Shown piece by piece: positions 30,196-38,449 of a DNA stretch of 64,000 nt. Both the position numbers and the translations under genes were made by a program. The number at the start of each line of letters is the position of its first letter. Within the stretch, counting starts at the first letter, position 1. The stretch is from Candidatus Rokuibacteriota bacterium. GTDB taxonomy: Bacteria; Methylomirabilota; Methylomirabilia; Rokubacteriales; CSP1-6. The notes under the pieces were generated by a model. The model was given only the letters and a program-made list of their open reading frames with translations. It was not told where the DNA came from and did not search any database. The DNA lies in assembly GCA_003220495.1 (NCBI GenBank), contig QHSP01000020.1, positions 52,050 to 116,049 on the forward strand, in the 5' to 3' direction.

Positions 30196-30977
30196 GCGAC
30201 GAAGTCAGCATCGCCGACGCGGGGCGCGACCTCACCCTTCGCGTCGGGGGCTTCGAGGGGCCCTTCGATCTGCTCCTGCATCTCTGCCGGACGAGCGAGA
30301 TCGACCTGGCCGCGCTGCCGGTGCGCGCGATCACCGACCAGTACCTGGCCCATCTCGAGGCGATGGAATTCCGCGACCTCGAGGCGGCGGGCGCCTACCT
30401 CGTAATGGCCGCCACGTTGATCTACCTCAAGTCCAAGCTCCTGGTCCCGCCGGACGAGACGCAGGAGGAGCAGCTCGACGAGGATGGCCTGGCCCTGCGG
30501 CTCGAGCTCGAGGCGCGACTGCGCGAATACGCGCGCGTGAAGACGCTCGGCGAGTGGCTGTCGGCGCGCGAGGCCGCGCAGGGGCTGATCTGGGGCCGCC
30601 CGAGCAGCACCCTGCCGCCGCCCGAAGAGGTGCCGCTCGAGGATCTCAGCGTGCACCTGCTCGAGCGCACCTTGCGGCGCCTGATCGAAGAGCAAGCTCG
30701 ACAGCGGCCGCGGCAGATCGAGCCGAACCCGCCGTCGGTGCTCGAGCGGATGACGATGATCCTCTCGGTGCTCCGCGACACCTGGTCCTTGCTCTTCTCG
30801 TCCCTGACCGCAGGCGATCGCCGCCGCTCCGAAATCGTGGTGTCGCTCCTGGCGGTGCTCGAGCTGGTCCGCCTGGGGCGCATCAAGACGCAGCAGACCG
30901 AGCTCTTCGGGGAGATCGTCATCGAACGCCAGACCACGGTACCGAATGGGGAGCCAACCCGTGCCGACTCCAACTGA
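30192..30977 (+). CDS. scpA: Segregation and condensation protein A
   Basis: ScpA is the kleisin of the SMC-ScpA-ScpB chromosome condensation complex. The N-terminal FEGPFDLLLHLCRTSEIDLAALPV and the segment AATLIYLKSKLLVPP are diagnostic; the C-terminal winged-helix part ends with VVSLLAVLELVRLGRIKTQQTELFGEI. 261 residues. It sits in the frequent trpS-scpA-scpB-rluB order. Confidence 0.95.
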   Translation: MSDEVSIADAGRDLTLRVGGFEGPFDLLLHLCRTSEIDLAALPVRAITDQYLAHLEAMEFRDLEAAGAYLVMAATLIYLKSKLLVPPDETQEEQLDEDGLALRLELEARLREYARVKTLGEWLSAREAAQGLIWGRPSSTLPPPEEVPLEDLSVHLLERTLRRLIEEQARQRPRQIEPNPPSVLERMTMILSVLRDTWSLLFSSLTAGDRRRSEIVVSLLAVLELVRLGRIKTQQTELFGEIVIERQTTVPNGEPTRADSN

Positions 30978-31566
30978 CGTCGTCGAAGCGCTGCTGTTCG
31001 CGTCCGATACGCCGCTGGAAGCCGAGCGCATCAGCGAGGTGCTCGATCTGGGCGACGTCGGCGAGGCGCGCCGGCTGATCGACGAGCTCCGCGCGCGCTA
31101 TGAGGCGTCGAGCCAGGGGCTCCAGATCGTCGAGGTGGGCGGCGGTTATCGCATGGTCACCCGTCCCGAGGTCGCGCCCTGGCTCGTCCGATTGGCGCGC
31201 GCTCGAACGCGAACCCGCCTCTCGCGGCCCGCGCTCGAGGCGCTCGCGATCATCGCGTACAAGCAGCCCGTGTCGCGGCCCGAGATCGATGCGGTCCGCG
31301 GCGTGAATTCCGAGGGCGTGCTCGACAACCTGCTCGAGCGGCGGCTCGTGCGGATCGCCGGCCGGAAGGAAGCGCCCGGTCGGCCCTATCTCTTCGAGAC
31401 GACGCGCGAGTTCCTGGTCGCGTTCGGCTTGCGGGACGTGGGCGACCTACCGAAGGTCGAAGGCGAGCTCGTCGTCCCGGAGCTGGCGGCGGTCGCCGAG
31501 CATGGCGAAGCTGAGACTCAACAAGATCCTGGCCCAGGCGGGGCTGACCTCTCGACGGGGAGGTGA
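30961..31566 (+). CDS. scpB: Segregation and condensation protein B
   Basis: ScpB dimers bind the ScpA kleisin. Two winged-helix domains are visible: VVEALLFASDTPLEAERISE at the start, and LEALAIIAYKQPVSRPEIDAVRG in the second half, followed by ALxE-like GRPYLFETTREFLVAFGLRD. GTG 30961 has a GGGGAG Shine-Dalgarno seven bases upstream (30948-30953) and is preferred over ATG 30946, which lacks one. The 201-residue protein has a polar tail; its last 65 nt overlap rluB. Confidence 0.93.
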   Translation: MPTPTDVVEALLFASDTPLEAERISEVLDLGDVGEARRLIDELRARYEASSQGLQIVEVGGGYRMVTRPEVAPWLVRLARARTRTRLSRPALEALAIIAYKQPVSRPEIDAVRGVNSEGVLDNLLERRLVRIAGRKEAPGRPYLFETTREFLVAFGLRDVGDLPKVEGELVVPELAAVAEHGEAETQQDPGPGGADLSTGR

Positions 31567-32245
31567 CCGCCTGATCGTTGACGGCCACGTCGCCGTCAAC
31601 GGCGTCGTCACTCGTAGTCCCGCCACCCTGGCTGATCCCGAGCTGGACGTCATTACCCTCGACGATCGCGTCTTGCCGCCGGCCGAGGCGAAGCGGTATG
31701 TGCTCCTCAACAAGCCCCGCGGCTACGTCACCACGCTCAGCGATCCGCAGGGGCGCCCGGTGGTGGCCGATCTCGTGGAGCAGGACGTGCGCCTCTACCC
31801 GGTCGGGCGGCTCGACTGGGACGTCGAGGGCGCGCTGCTCCTCACCAATGATGGCCCGCTCACCCACCGGCTCCTCCATCCTCGCTATGCGCTGCCCCGG
31901 GTCTACGAGGCGCTGGTCGAGGGAAGCGTCCCGCGCGGCGATCTCGACCGGTGGCGTCGCGGCGTCGTCCTGGACGATGGCCCCGCCCGGCCGCTGGACG
32001 TGGAGCTCGAGCGCACCGGCCCGCGTGAGAGCCGCTTGCGGCTCACGTTCGCCGAGGGGCGCAAGCACGAAGTCAAGCGCTTCTGCGAGGCTCTCGGCCA
32101 CCGGGTGACCGCACTACGGCGGATCGCGTTCGGGCCGGTGGCCCTCGGCGCGCTCGGACCGGGCCAATCGCGACCCCTGACGGCCCGCGAGGTGGGCGCG
32201 CTGCGCGCCGCGGTCGCGGCGCCGCCGGGACAGCCTCGAACGTGA
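31502..32245 (+). CDS. rluB: Ribosomal large subunit pseudouridine synthase (RluB/RsuA family)
   Basis: An S4 RNA-binding domain (LRLNKILAQAGLTSRRGGDRLI, about residues 4-60) is followed by the RsuA-type catalytic domain: VLLNKPRGYVTTLSDPQGR and GRLDWDVEGALLLTNDG with the catalytic Asp, then EGRKHEVKRFCEALGHRV. 247 residues. In E. coli RluB modifies 23S rRNA U2605; that exact site is assumed by family. The long overlap with scpB (65 nt) is real in both frames, because the S4 domain needs the early start. Last gene before a promoter gap. Confidence 0.92.
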   Translation: MAKLRLNKILAQAGLTSRRGGDRLIVDGHVAVNGVVTRSPATLADPELDVITLDDRVLPPAEAKRYVLLNKPRGYVTTLSDPQGRPVVADLVEQDVRLYPVGRLDWDVEGALLLTNDGPLTHRLLHPRYALPRVYEALVEGSVPRGDLDRWRRGVVLDDGPARPLDVELERTGPRESRLRLTFAEGRKHEVKRFCEALGHRVTALRRIAFGPVALGALGPGQSRPLTAREVGALRAAVAAPPGQPRT

Positions 32246-32246
32246 C

Positions 32247-32275
32247 TTGCTCTTGCCAGGGGTGCGGCCTATAAT
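32247..32275 (+). promoter_or_regulatory. Sigma70-type promoter upstream of pheA
   Basis: A perfect -10 TATAAT (32270-32275) lies exactly 17 bases after TTGCTC (32247-32252). It is in the 69-nt gap between rluB and pheA and is the clearest vegetative promoter of the window. It should start the pheA-hisC-tyrA-cmk/plsC-rpsA unit, with a leader of about 33 nt before ATG 32315. Confidence 0.75.
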
Positions 32276-32314
32276 CCGCGATATCCCGAGAGCCAGGCAG
32301 CAGTGGGAGTTCCT

Positions 32315-33376
32315 ATGAACCTGGACGATTGGCGTTCCAGGATCAACGACCTCGACAACCGAATCCTCCAACTCCTCAACCAACGCGCCGAGGCCGTCCT
32401 CCAGATCGGAGACCTCAAACGAAGGCAGGATGCGCCGGTCTATGCCCCGGACCGTGAGGCGGAGATTCTCCAGCGCCTCGGCGAATCGAACGGGGGGCCT
32501 CTGGGGCGTGACGCGATCGTCGCCATCTGGCGCGAGATCCTCTCGGCGCATCGCGCCCTCGAATCCGCGCTGACGGTCTCCTACTTCGGACCGCAGGCCA
32601 CCTTTACGCATCAGGCCGCCCTCAGGCACTTCGGCTCGTCTGCGAAGTACCATCCCGCCAAGACGATCGTCGACGTGTTCGACGACGTCGAGCGGGGGCG
32701 TGCTCACTTTGGCGTCGTGCCGGTGGAGAACAACACCGAGGGCGCGGTCAACGTGACGCTCGACCGGCTGATCGACTCGGACGCGCTGATCTCCGGCGAG
32801 GTGCGGCTCGAGATCACCCAGAACCTTCTCTCCCGCGCCACCGGGCTCGACGGGATCAAGCGCGTGCTGTCGCACCCGCAGGGCCTCGCGCAATGCCGCC
32901 GATGGCTCGGCCAGCACTTGCCGGACATCCCGACCGAGCAGTCGCTCTCCACCGCAGCCGCCGCCGAGACCGCCGCCTCCGACGTGACCGTTGCCGCGAT
33001 CGCCTCGGACCTGGCCGGCGAGCTCTACGGCGTCCCGATCCTCCGGGCCGGCATCGAGGACAATCCGCACAACTCGACGCGCTTTCTGATCGTCGGCCGC
33101 CACCCGAGCGGGCCGACGGGCCACGACAAGACCTCGCTCCTCTTCGCGATGCGCAACGAGCCCGGCACGCTCTACCGGATCCTCGAGCCGCTGGCGCGCC
33201 TGGGGATCAACCTCACGAAGATCGAATCGCGGCCGGCCAAGCAGCGCCCCTGGGAGTACGTGATCTTCGTGGACGTCGAGGGCCATCGCGACACACCTCC
33301 GGTCTCGTCGGTGCTTCGCGAGATCGGCGAGCGGACCCTGTTCTTGAAGGTCCTCGGATCGTACCCGGCCCTCTAA
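32315..33376 (+). CDS. pheA: Chorismate mutase / prephenate dehydratase (P-protein)
   Basis: Bifunctional enzyme of phenylalanine synthesis. The AroQ mutase domain covers about residues 1-85 (LDDWRSRINDLDNRILQLLN); the dehydratase follows with SYFGPQATFTHQAA and VPVENNTEGAVNVTLD, and a C-terminal ACT regulatory domain (about 265-350) contains ESRPAKQRPWEYVIFVD, the ESRP phenylalanine-binding motif. ATG 32315 has a GGGAG SD eight bases upstream; GTG 32303 is less likely. 353 residues. Feedback inhibition by phenylalanine is expected from the ACT domain. Confidence 0.96.
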   Translation: MNLDDWRSRINDLDNRILQLLNQRAEAVLQIGDLKRRQDAPVYAPDREAEILQRLGESNGGPLGRDAIVAIWREILSAHRALESALTVSYFGPQATFTHQAALRHFGSSAKYHPAKTIVDVFDDVERGRAHFGVVPVENNTEGAVNVTLDRLIDSDALISGEVRLEITQNLLSRATGLDGIKRVLSHPQGLAQCRRWLGQHLPDIPTEQSLSTAAAAETAASDVTVAAIASDLAGELYGVPILRAGIEDNPHNSTRFLIVGRHPSGPTGHDKTSLLFAMRNEPGTLYRILEPLARLGINLTKIESRPAKQRPWEYVIFVDVEGHRDTPPVSSVLREIGERTLFLKVLGSYPAL

Positions 33377-33386
33377 AGGAGAGCGC

Positions 33387-34499
33387 ATGCCAACCCAGTG
33401 GGAGTCGCTAGCGAACGAGCACATCCTGGGCATCGCTCCCTACGAGCCCGGCAAGCCGATCGAGGAGCTCGAGCGCGAGCTCATGATCCACAATCCGATC
33501 AAGCTCGCGTCGAACGAAAACCCGCTGCCGCCGTCCGACCGGGTGCAGAAGGCGATCATCGGGGCGCTCTCCTCCCTCGATCGCTATCCCGACGGCAGCG
33601 CCTACTATCTCCGGCAGGCGCTGGCCAAGAAGCACGGCGTGATGCCCGACCAGGTCGTGCTCGGCAACGGCTCGAACGAGCTCATCGAGCTCCTGGTCCG
33701 CACGTTCCTGCGCCCCGGCGACGAGGCGGTCGTGCCGCATCCGTCGTTCGTCGTCTACCCGATGATCGTCCAGGCCGCTGGCGGCGTGCGCGTGATGGTG
33801 ATGCTGAAGGACTTCCGCCTGGACCTCGACGCGATGGCGCGGGCGATCACGCCGCTGACGAAGATCGTCTTCGTGGCGAACCCGAACAACCCGACCGCTA
33901 CCATCGTCACCAAGGACGAAGTCGAGCACTTCATGGCGCGGGTGCCGGAGCGCACGATCGTCGTGTTCGACGAGGCGTACATCGAGTTCGCGATGGGCCC
34001 GGACTTCCCGGATATGATCGGGGCCGTCAAGCAGGGACGGAAGGTCGTCGTCCTCCGCACGTTCTCGAAGGCCACGAGCCTCGCCGGGCTGCGCGTCGGC
34101 TACGGGGTCGCGGATGCGGACGCGATCGCGCTCATGAACCGGATCCGGCAGCCGTTCAACGTGAACTCGCTCGCCCAGGCCGCGGCCCTCGCCGCCCTCG
34201 ACGACGACGCGCACGTCCTCGAGTGCGTCCGGATGATCGAGGCCGGCCGCCACTTCCTCTACGACGAGTTCAAGAGCATCGGGCTCCAGTACGTGCCCTC
34301 GCGCGCCAACTTCATCCTGGTCGACGTCGGCCGCAGCGCCGCCGACATCTACCAGAAGCTCCTCCACAAAGGCGTGATCGTGCGGCCGATGACCCCCTTC
34401 GGGCTCGAGACCGCGCTGCGGATCACCGTCGGGACGCCGGAAGAGAACCGGAAGCTCGTGAAGGCGCTCCGCGCCGTCCTGGGGAAGACGCCCGCGTGA
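33387..34499 (+). CDS. hisC: Histidinol-phosphate/aromatic aminotransferase
   Basis: A PLP enzyme of the HisC family, 370 residues. ASNENPLPPS, GNGSNELIELL, ANPNNPTATIV and the Lys-bearing TFSKATSLAGLRVGYG (Schiff-base Lys) are clear. A strong AAGGAGA SD precedes ATG 33387. Lying between pheA and tyrA, it may transaminate phenylpyruvate, 4-hydroxyphenylpyruvate or prephenate, as HisC-type enzymes in such operons often do; histidine synthesis is the other option and no other his gene is in the window. Confidence 0.92.
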   Translation: MPTQWESLANEHILGIAPYEPGKPIEELERELMIHNPIKLASNENPLPPSDRVQKAIIGALSSLDRYPDGSAYYLRQALAKKHGVMPDQVVLGNGSNELIELLVRTFLRPGDEAVVPHPSFVVYPMIVQAAGGVRVMVMLKDFRLDLDAMARAITPLTKIVFVANPNNPTATIVTKDEVEHFMARVPERTIVVFDEAYIEFAMGPDFPDMIGAVKQGRKVVVLRTFSKATSLAGLRVGYGVADADAIALMNRIRQPFNVNSLAQAAALAALDDDAHVLECVRMIEAGRHFLYDEFKSIGLQYVPSRANFILVDVGRSAADIYQKLLHKGVIVRPMTPFGLETALRITVGTPEENRKLVKALRAVLGKTPA

Positions 34500-35344
34500 T
34501 CCGCCAGCTCGCGATCGTCGGCATCGGCCTGCTCGGCGGCTCCGTGGCGAAGGGGGCGCGGGCGGGCGGGCTCGCCCGCCGCATCATCGGCGTCGGGCGC
34601 GCGTCCGAGCGGCTGCGTCCGGCCCTGGACGACGGGACGCTCGACGCCGCGGTCACCGACCTCGACGCGGCAGTGCGCGAGGCCGATTTCATCGTGCTGG
34701 CCGCGCCCGTCCTGGCGATCGAAGGGCTCCTCGAGCGCGTGTGGCGCGCGGCGCCCGACGGGGCGCTCATCACCGACGTCGGCTCGACCAAGCGCAACAT
34801 CGTCCGCGCCGCCGACCGCCTGGCCGCGAGGCGCCCGCTCGCCTTCGTGGGCAGCCACCCGCTCGCCGGCTCGGAGCAGGCCGGATACCGAGTCGCGCGC
34901 GCCGATCTCTTCCGGAGCGCGACGGTTGTCGTGACCCCGACCGAGGCAACCGAGCTCGCGGCGCTCAAGAAGACGACGGAGTTCTGGGAGGCCCTGGGCG
35001 CGCGTGTGACCTCGCTGGATCCCGAGACGCACGACAGGACGGTCGCGGCGATCAGCCATCTGCCGCACCTGATCGCGTGTGCGCTGGTCGACGGCGCCGG
35101 CCGGGTCGAGCCCGCGGCGCTCGAGCTGGCCGCACGCGGGTTCCGGGACACGACGCGCATCGCGGCGGGCGACCCGGACATGTGGACAGAGATCTTCCTG
35201 GCGAATCGCGACGCGCTGTCAGCGAGCGTCGAGGCGTTTCGCGAGGCGCTCGCCGATCTGCAGCGGGTGATCGACGCCGGCGGGGTCGACGCCCTGCGCG
35301 CGGAGCTGGCCCGGATCAAGGCGACGCGGGAGCAGCTCCGCTGA
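34496..35344 (+). CDS. tyrA: Prephenate/arogenate dehydrogenase
   Basis: A 282-residue TyrA without fused mutase or ACT domain. The N-terminal Rossmann motif is QLAIVGIGLLGGSVAKGAR; ITDVGSTKRNIV and FVGSHPLAGSEQAGY carry catalytic-site residues (the His in SHPLAG and in HDRTVAAISHLPHL). Start GTG 34496 overlaps the hisC stop. Whether it uses prephenate or arogenate is not visible. Confidence 0.93.
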   Translation: MIRQLAIVGIGLLGGSVAKGARAGGLARRIIGVGRASERLRPALDDGTLDAAVTDLDAAVREADFIVLAAPVLAIEGLLERVWRAAPDGALITDVGSTKRNIVRAADRLAARRPLAFVGSHPLAGSEQAGYRVARADLFRSATVVVTPTEATELAALKKTTEFWEALGARVTSLDPETHDRTVAAISHLPHLIACALVDGAGRVEPAALELAARGFRDTTRIAAGDPDMWTEIFLANRDALSASVEAFREALADLQRVIDAGGVDALRAELARIKATREQLR

Positions 35345-35361
35345 TACGGCGAAAGCATCCC

Positions 35362-36702
35362 GTGATCACGATCGACGGCCCGGCCGGGGCGGGCAAGAGC
35401 ACCGCGGCTCGAGTGCTGGCCGAGCGGCTCGGCTACACGCTGATCCCGACCGGCGCGATGTACCGCGCCCTGGCGCTGAGCGTGATGCGGTCCGGCGTGC
35501 CCGTGCGCGAGAGCGCCGAGCTCCTCGCGCATCTGGCGCCGCTATCGATCGCGGTCAAGGCCGGTCGCGTCTCTCTCGACGGCGAGGACGTGACCGAGGC
35601 CATCCGGAGCCGAGAGGTCGCGCAGGTCACGTCGAACGTGACGACGTTGGCCGCGGTGCGCGCCAAGGTCACCCCGCTGCAGCGCCAGCTGGCCGCCAAG
35701 GGCGGCGTGGTCCTCGAGGGCCGCGACACCGGCACGGTCGTCTGCCCGCACGCCGAGGTGAAGTTCTACCTCACGGCCTCACTCGAGGCGCGCGCGCGGC
35801 GACGCCAGGCGGAGCTGGCCGCGGCGGGGACGCCGGTCGCGCTGGCCGAGATCACGAGCGAGCTCGCGGCGCGGGACCGACAAGACGAGACGCGCGAGCT
35901 GTCGCCGCTGCGCCGGCCTCCCGGCGCGATCGAGCTCGACACCTCCGATCTCACCGTGGATCAGGTCGTCGAGCGTCTCTTGGTGGCGATCGAGCATCAT
36001 AAAAATGCACCGGGCCCGGCAGCTCGCTGGAGCTGGTTCTACGCCGCCATGAAGATCCCGGCGGTCGCGCTGATGCGCCTCCTGTTCCGGGTCGAGGCGA
36101 TCGGGCGCGAGCACATTCCCGAGCACGGGCCTGTGCTCCTGGTAGCGAACCATTCGAGCGTGCTCGACCCCCCGCTGATCGGCGGAGTGTCGGACCGGCA
36201 GCTGACGTATCTGGCCAAGGCCGAGCTCTTCGAGATCCCGCTGTTCGGCGCGCTGATCCATGGCCTCAAGGCGCGGCCGACAAGGCGCGAAGGGGCCGAT
36301 CCAGGCGCCCTGCGGACGGCCAGGCGCGTGCTCGAGGAACGCGGCGCGCTCCTCGTGTTTCCCGAGGGCACACGCGGAGACGAGGGCGACATCCGGCCCG
36401 CCAAGCCCGGCGCCGGCTTGCTGGCCGTATCCAGCGGCGCGACCGTGGTGCCGGTGTATGTGCGCGGCTCGGGCCGCGCGTGGCCAAGAGGGCGCCGCTT
36501 GCCGCGCCCCGCGAAGGTGACGGTGACGTTCGGAAAACCGCTCCGGTTCGAGGCCGAGCGGGGCGCCGATCGGAAGGCCCAGTACGAGATCGCGAGCCGC
36601 GAGATGATGGACGCCATTTCGCGCCTCCGGGACGGTATGATTGCCGGCACCGCCCAGGGCCGGCCGGAGTCGGTTCGGGTGGTGGGTCGCTCGGGCAAAT
36701 AA
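35362..36702 (+). CDS. cmk-plsC: Fused cytidylate kinase - 1-acylglycerol-3-phosphate acyltransferase
   Basis: One 446-residue frame encodes two enzymes. Residues 1 to about 212 are a complete (d)CMP kinase: P-loop IDGPAGAGKSTAARVLAERL, IPTGAMYRA, EGRDTGTVVCP and RDRQDETR. A short linker (HHKNAPGPAARW) leads to a PlsC-type acyltransferase: NHSSVLDP (H264, D269) and VFPEGTRGD (E335). CMP kinase makes CDP for nucleotides and CDP-diacylglycerol; PlsC makes phosphatidic acid, so both feed phospholipid synthesis. The start is GTG 35362, 17 nt after tyrA. cmk and plsC are adjacent genes in many bacteria; a fusion is less common. aroA, often just upstream, is absent. Confidence 0.94.
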   Translation: MITIDGPAGAGKSTAARVLAERLGYTLIPTGAMYRALALSVMRSGVPVRESAELLAHLAPLSIAVKAGRVSLDGEDVTEAIRSREVAQVTSNVTTLAAVRAKVTPLQRQLAAKGGVVLEGRDTGTVVCPHAEVKFYLTASLEARARRRQAELAAAGTPVALAEITSELAARDRQDETRELSPLRRPPGAIELDTSDLTVDQVVERLLVAIEHHKNAPGPAARWSWFYAAMKIPAVALMRLLFRVEAIGREHIPEHGPVLLVANHSSVLDPPLIGGVSDRQLTYLAKAELFEIPLFGALIHGLKARPTRREGADPGALRTARRVLEERGALLVFPEGTRGDEGDIRPAKPGAGLLAVSSGATVVPVYVRGSGRAWPRGRRLPRPAKVTVTFGKPLRFEAERGADRKAQYEIASREMMDAISRLRDGMIAGTAQGRPESVRVVGRSGK

Positions 36703-36724
36703 AATGACTGGAGGAACGGGCGGT

Positions 36725-38449
36725 ATGAAGAAGGACGAACCACGGCAGCATCTCGGCGGACCGCGTGGGGAGGGCGGTGACGGGGCCGAGGAACGCATGG
36801 AGGATTGGTACGAGGCCGGCGTGACCGAGTTCGAGGAAGGCGAGGTGGTCCGCGGCCGCGTGGTCCACATCGGCTCGAGCGAGGTCCTCGTCGACGTCGG
36901 CTACAAGAGCGAAGGGGCGATCCCGATCGAGGAGTTCCACCGCCACGGCAGTCTGCCGAAGGTGGGCGAGGAGATCGAGGTCTACCTCGAGGCCAAGGAA
37001 GACTCCGAAGGCCTCATCGTTCTCTCGAAGGACAAGGCCGACAAGATCAAGGTCTGGGACTCGATCACCCAGGCTTACGAAAAGGGCGCGCCGGTCGAGG
37101 GCCGCGTGGTCGAGGTCGTCAAGGGCGGCCTTGCCGTCGACGTCGGCGTCAAGGCGTTCCTGCCGGGCTCCCAGGTGGATCTCCGGCCCGTGAAGAACCT
37201 GGCGACCATGGTCGGCCAGACGATCCGCTCCAAGGTGATCAAGCTCAACCGGCGCCGCGGCAACGTCGTGCTCTCGCGCCGGTCGGTGCTGGAGGAGGAG
37301 CGCGAGGAGAAGAAGAAGCACACGCTCCAGGTCCTTTCAGAAGGCATGGTGCTCACGGGCACCGTCAAGAACATCACCGACTACGGCGCCTTCATCGACC
37401 TCGGTGGCATTGATGGTCTTCTCCACGTGACGGACATGAGCTGGGGGCGCGTGGGCCATCCCTCCGAGATCTTCCAGGTCGGCGACCAGGTCGAGGTCGT
37501 GGTGCTCCACTTCGACCGTGAGACCGGCCGGGTGTCTCTCGGCTACAAGCAGAAGTCGTCCGATCCCTGGGAGCGCGTCGAGAAGACGTACGCCGCCGGC
37601 ACGAAGACCAAGGGCAAGGTCGTCAGCCTGACCAACTACGGCGCGTTCATCGAGCTCGAGCCGGGCGTGGAAGGCCTCGTCCACGTCTCCGAGATGTCAT
37701 GGACCCGTCGCGTGCGCCATCCCTCGAAGCTCGTCAACGTCGGCGACGAGGTGGACGTGATCGTGCTCGACGTCAATCGCGCCGCCAAGCGGATCTCGCT
37801 CGGCATGAAGCAGGTCGAGCCCGATCCGTGGGCGACGATCGAGCAGCGCTACAAGCCGGGCGCGCGGATGCTCGGACGCGTGAGGAACCTCACCGACTTC
37901 GGCGCGTTCATCGAGCTCGAGCCCGGGGTCGATGGGCTCCTGCACATCTCGGACATGTCCTGGACCCGCAATGTGGGTCACCCCTCGGAGATCCTCAAGA
38001 AGGGCCAGGAGATCGAGACGCAGATCCTCAATCTCGATCGCGACAACAAGCGGATCTCGCTCGGGCTCAAGCAGATCCAGCCCGACCCGTGGACCACGGT
38101 GGCGCAGCGCTATCCGATGGGCTCGCGGGTGACGGGCAAGATCGTCCGCCTCACCGACTTCGGCGCGTTCGTGGAGCTGGAGGCGGGGGTCGACGGGCTG
38201 CTTCACATCTCGCAGATGTCGAATCGTCCGATCGGGCGTCCCGACGAGCTCGTCAGCGTCGGCGACGAGCTGACCTTGCTGGTCATCCGGGTGGACGCCA
38301 ACGAGCGGCGCATCGGCCTCTCCCTCAAGGAGCTGGCCCACGCCATCGAGCCGCCGAAGGAAATGGAAGGGGAGCGCGGCGCTGGGCGTCGCGGCCAAGC
38401 ACGGCGCGGCAAGCACCGTGACGACTACGACGACGACGACGAGGAATAG
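36725..38449 (+). CDS. rpsA: 30S ribosomal protein S1
   Basis: S1 has six S1/OB repeats over about residues 35-555, each containing a GAFIDLG/GAFIELE-type core, for example ITDYGAFIDLGGIDGLLH, LTNYGAFIELEPGVEGLVH and LTDFGAFVELEAGVDGLLH. It binds mRNA on the small subunit. The C-terminal tail is basic then ends in an acidic run (DDYDDDDEE). ATG 36725 has GGAGG (36710-36714) at ten bases; ATG 36704 would add seven residues. 574 residues. cmk/plsC-rpsA order is conserved. Confidence 0.97.
   Translation: MKKDEPRQHLGGPRGEGGDGAEERMEDWYEAGVTEFEEGEVVRGRVVHIGSSEVLVDVGYKSEGAIPIEEFHRHGSLPKVGEEIEVYLEAKEDSEGLIVLSKDKADKIKVWDSITQAYEKGAPVEGRVVEVVKGGLAVDVGVKAFLPGSQVDLRPVKNLATMVGQTIRSKVIKLNRRRGNVVLSRRSVLEEEREEKKKHTLQVLSEGMVLTGTVKNITDYGAFIDLGGIDGLLHVTDMSWGRVGHPSEIFQVGDQVEVVVLHFDRETGRVSLGYKQKSSDPWERVEKTYAAGTKTKGKVVSLTNYGAFIELEPGVEGLVHVSEMSWTRRVRHPSKLVNVGDEVDVIVLDVNRAAKRISLGMKQVEPDPWATIEQRYKPGARMLGRVRNLTDFGAFIELEPGVDGLLHISDMSWTRNVGHPSEILKKGQEIETQILNLDRDNKRISLGLKQIQPDPWTTVAQRYPMGSRVTGKIVRLTDFGAFVELEAGVDGLLHISQMSNRPIGRPDELVSVGDELTLLVIRVDANERRIGLSLKELAHAIEPPKEMEGERGAGRRGQARRGKHRDDYDDDDEE

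Noticed and set aside
37370..38330. Repeated DNA blocks suggesting a tandem repeat array
   Set aside because: These are the homologous S1 domains of rpsA, a normal protein repeat.
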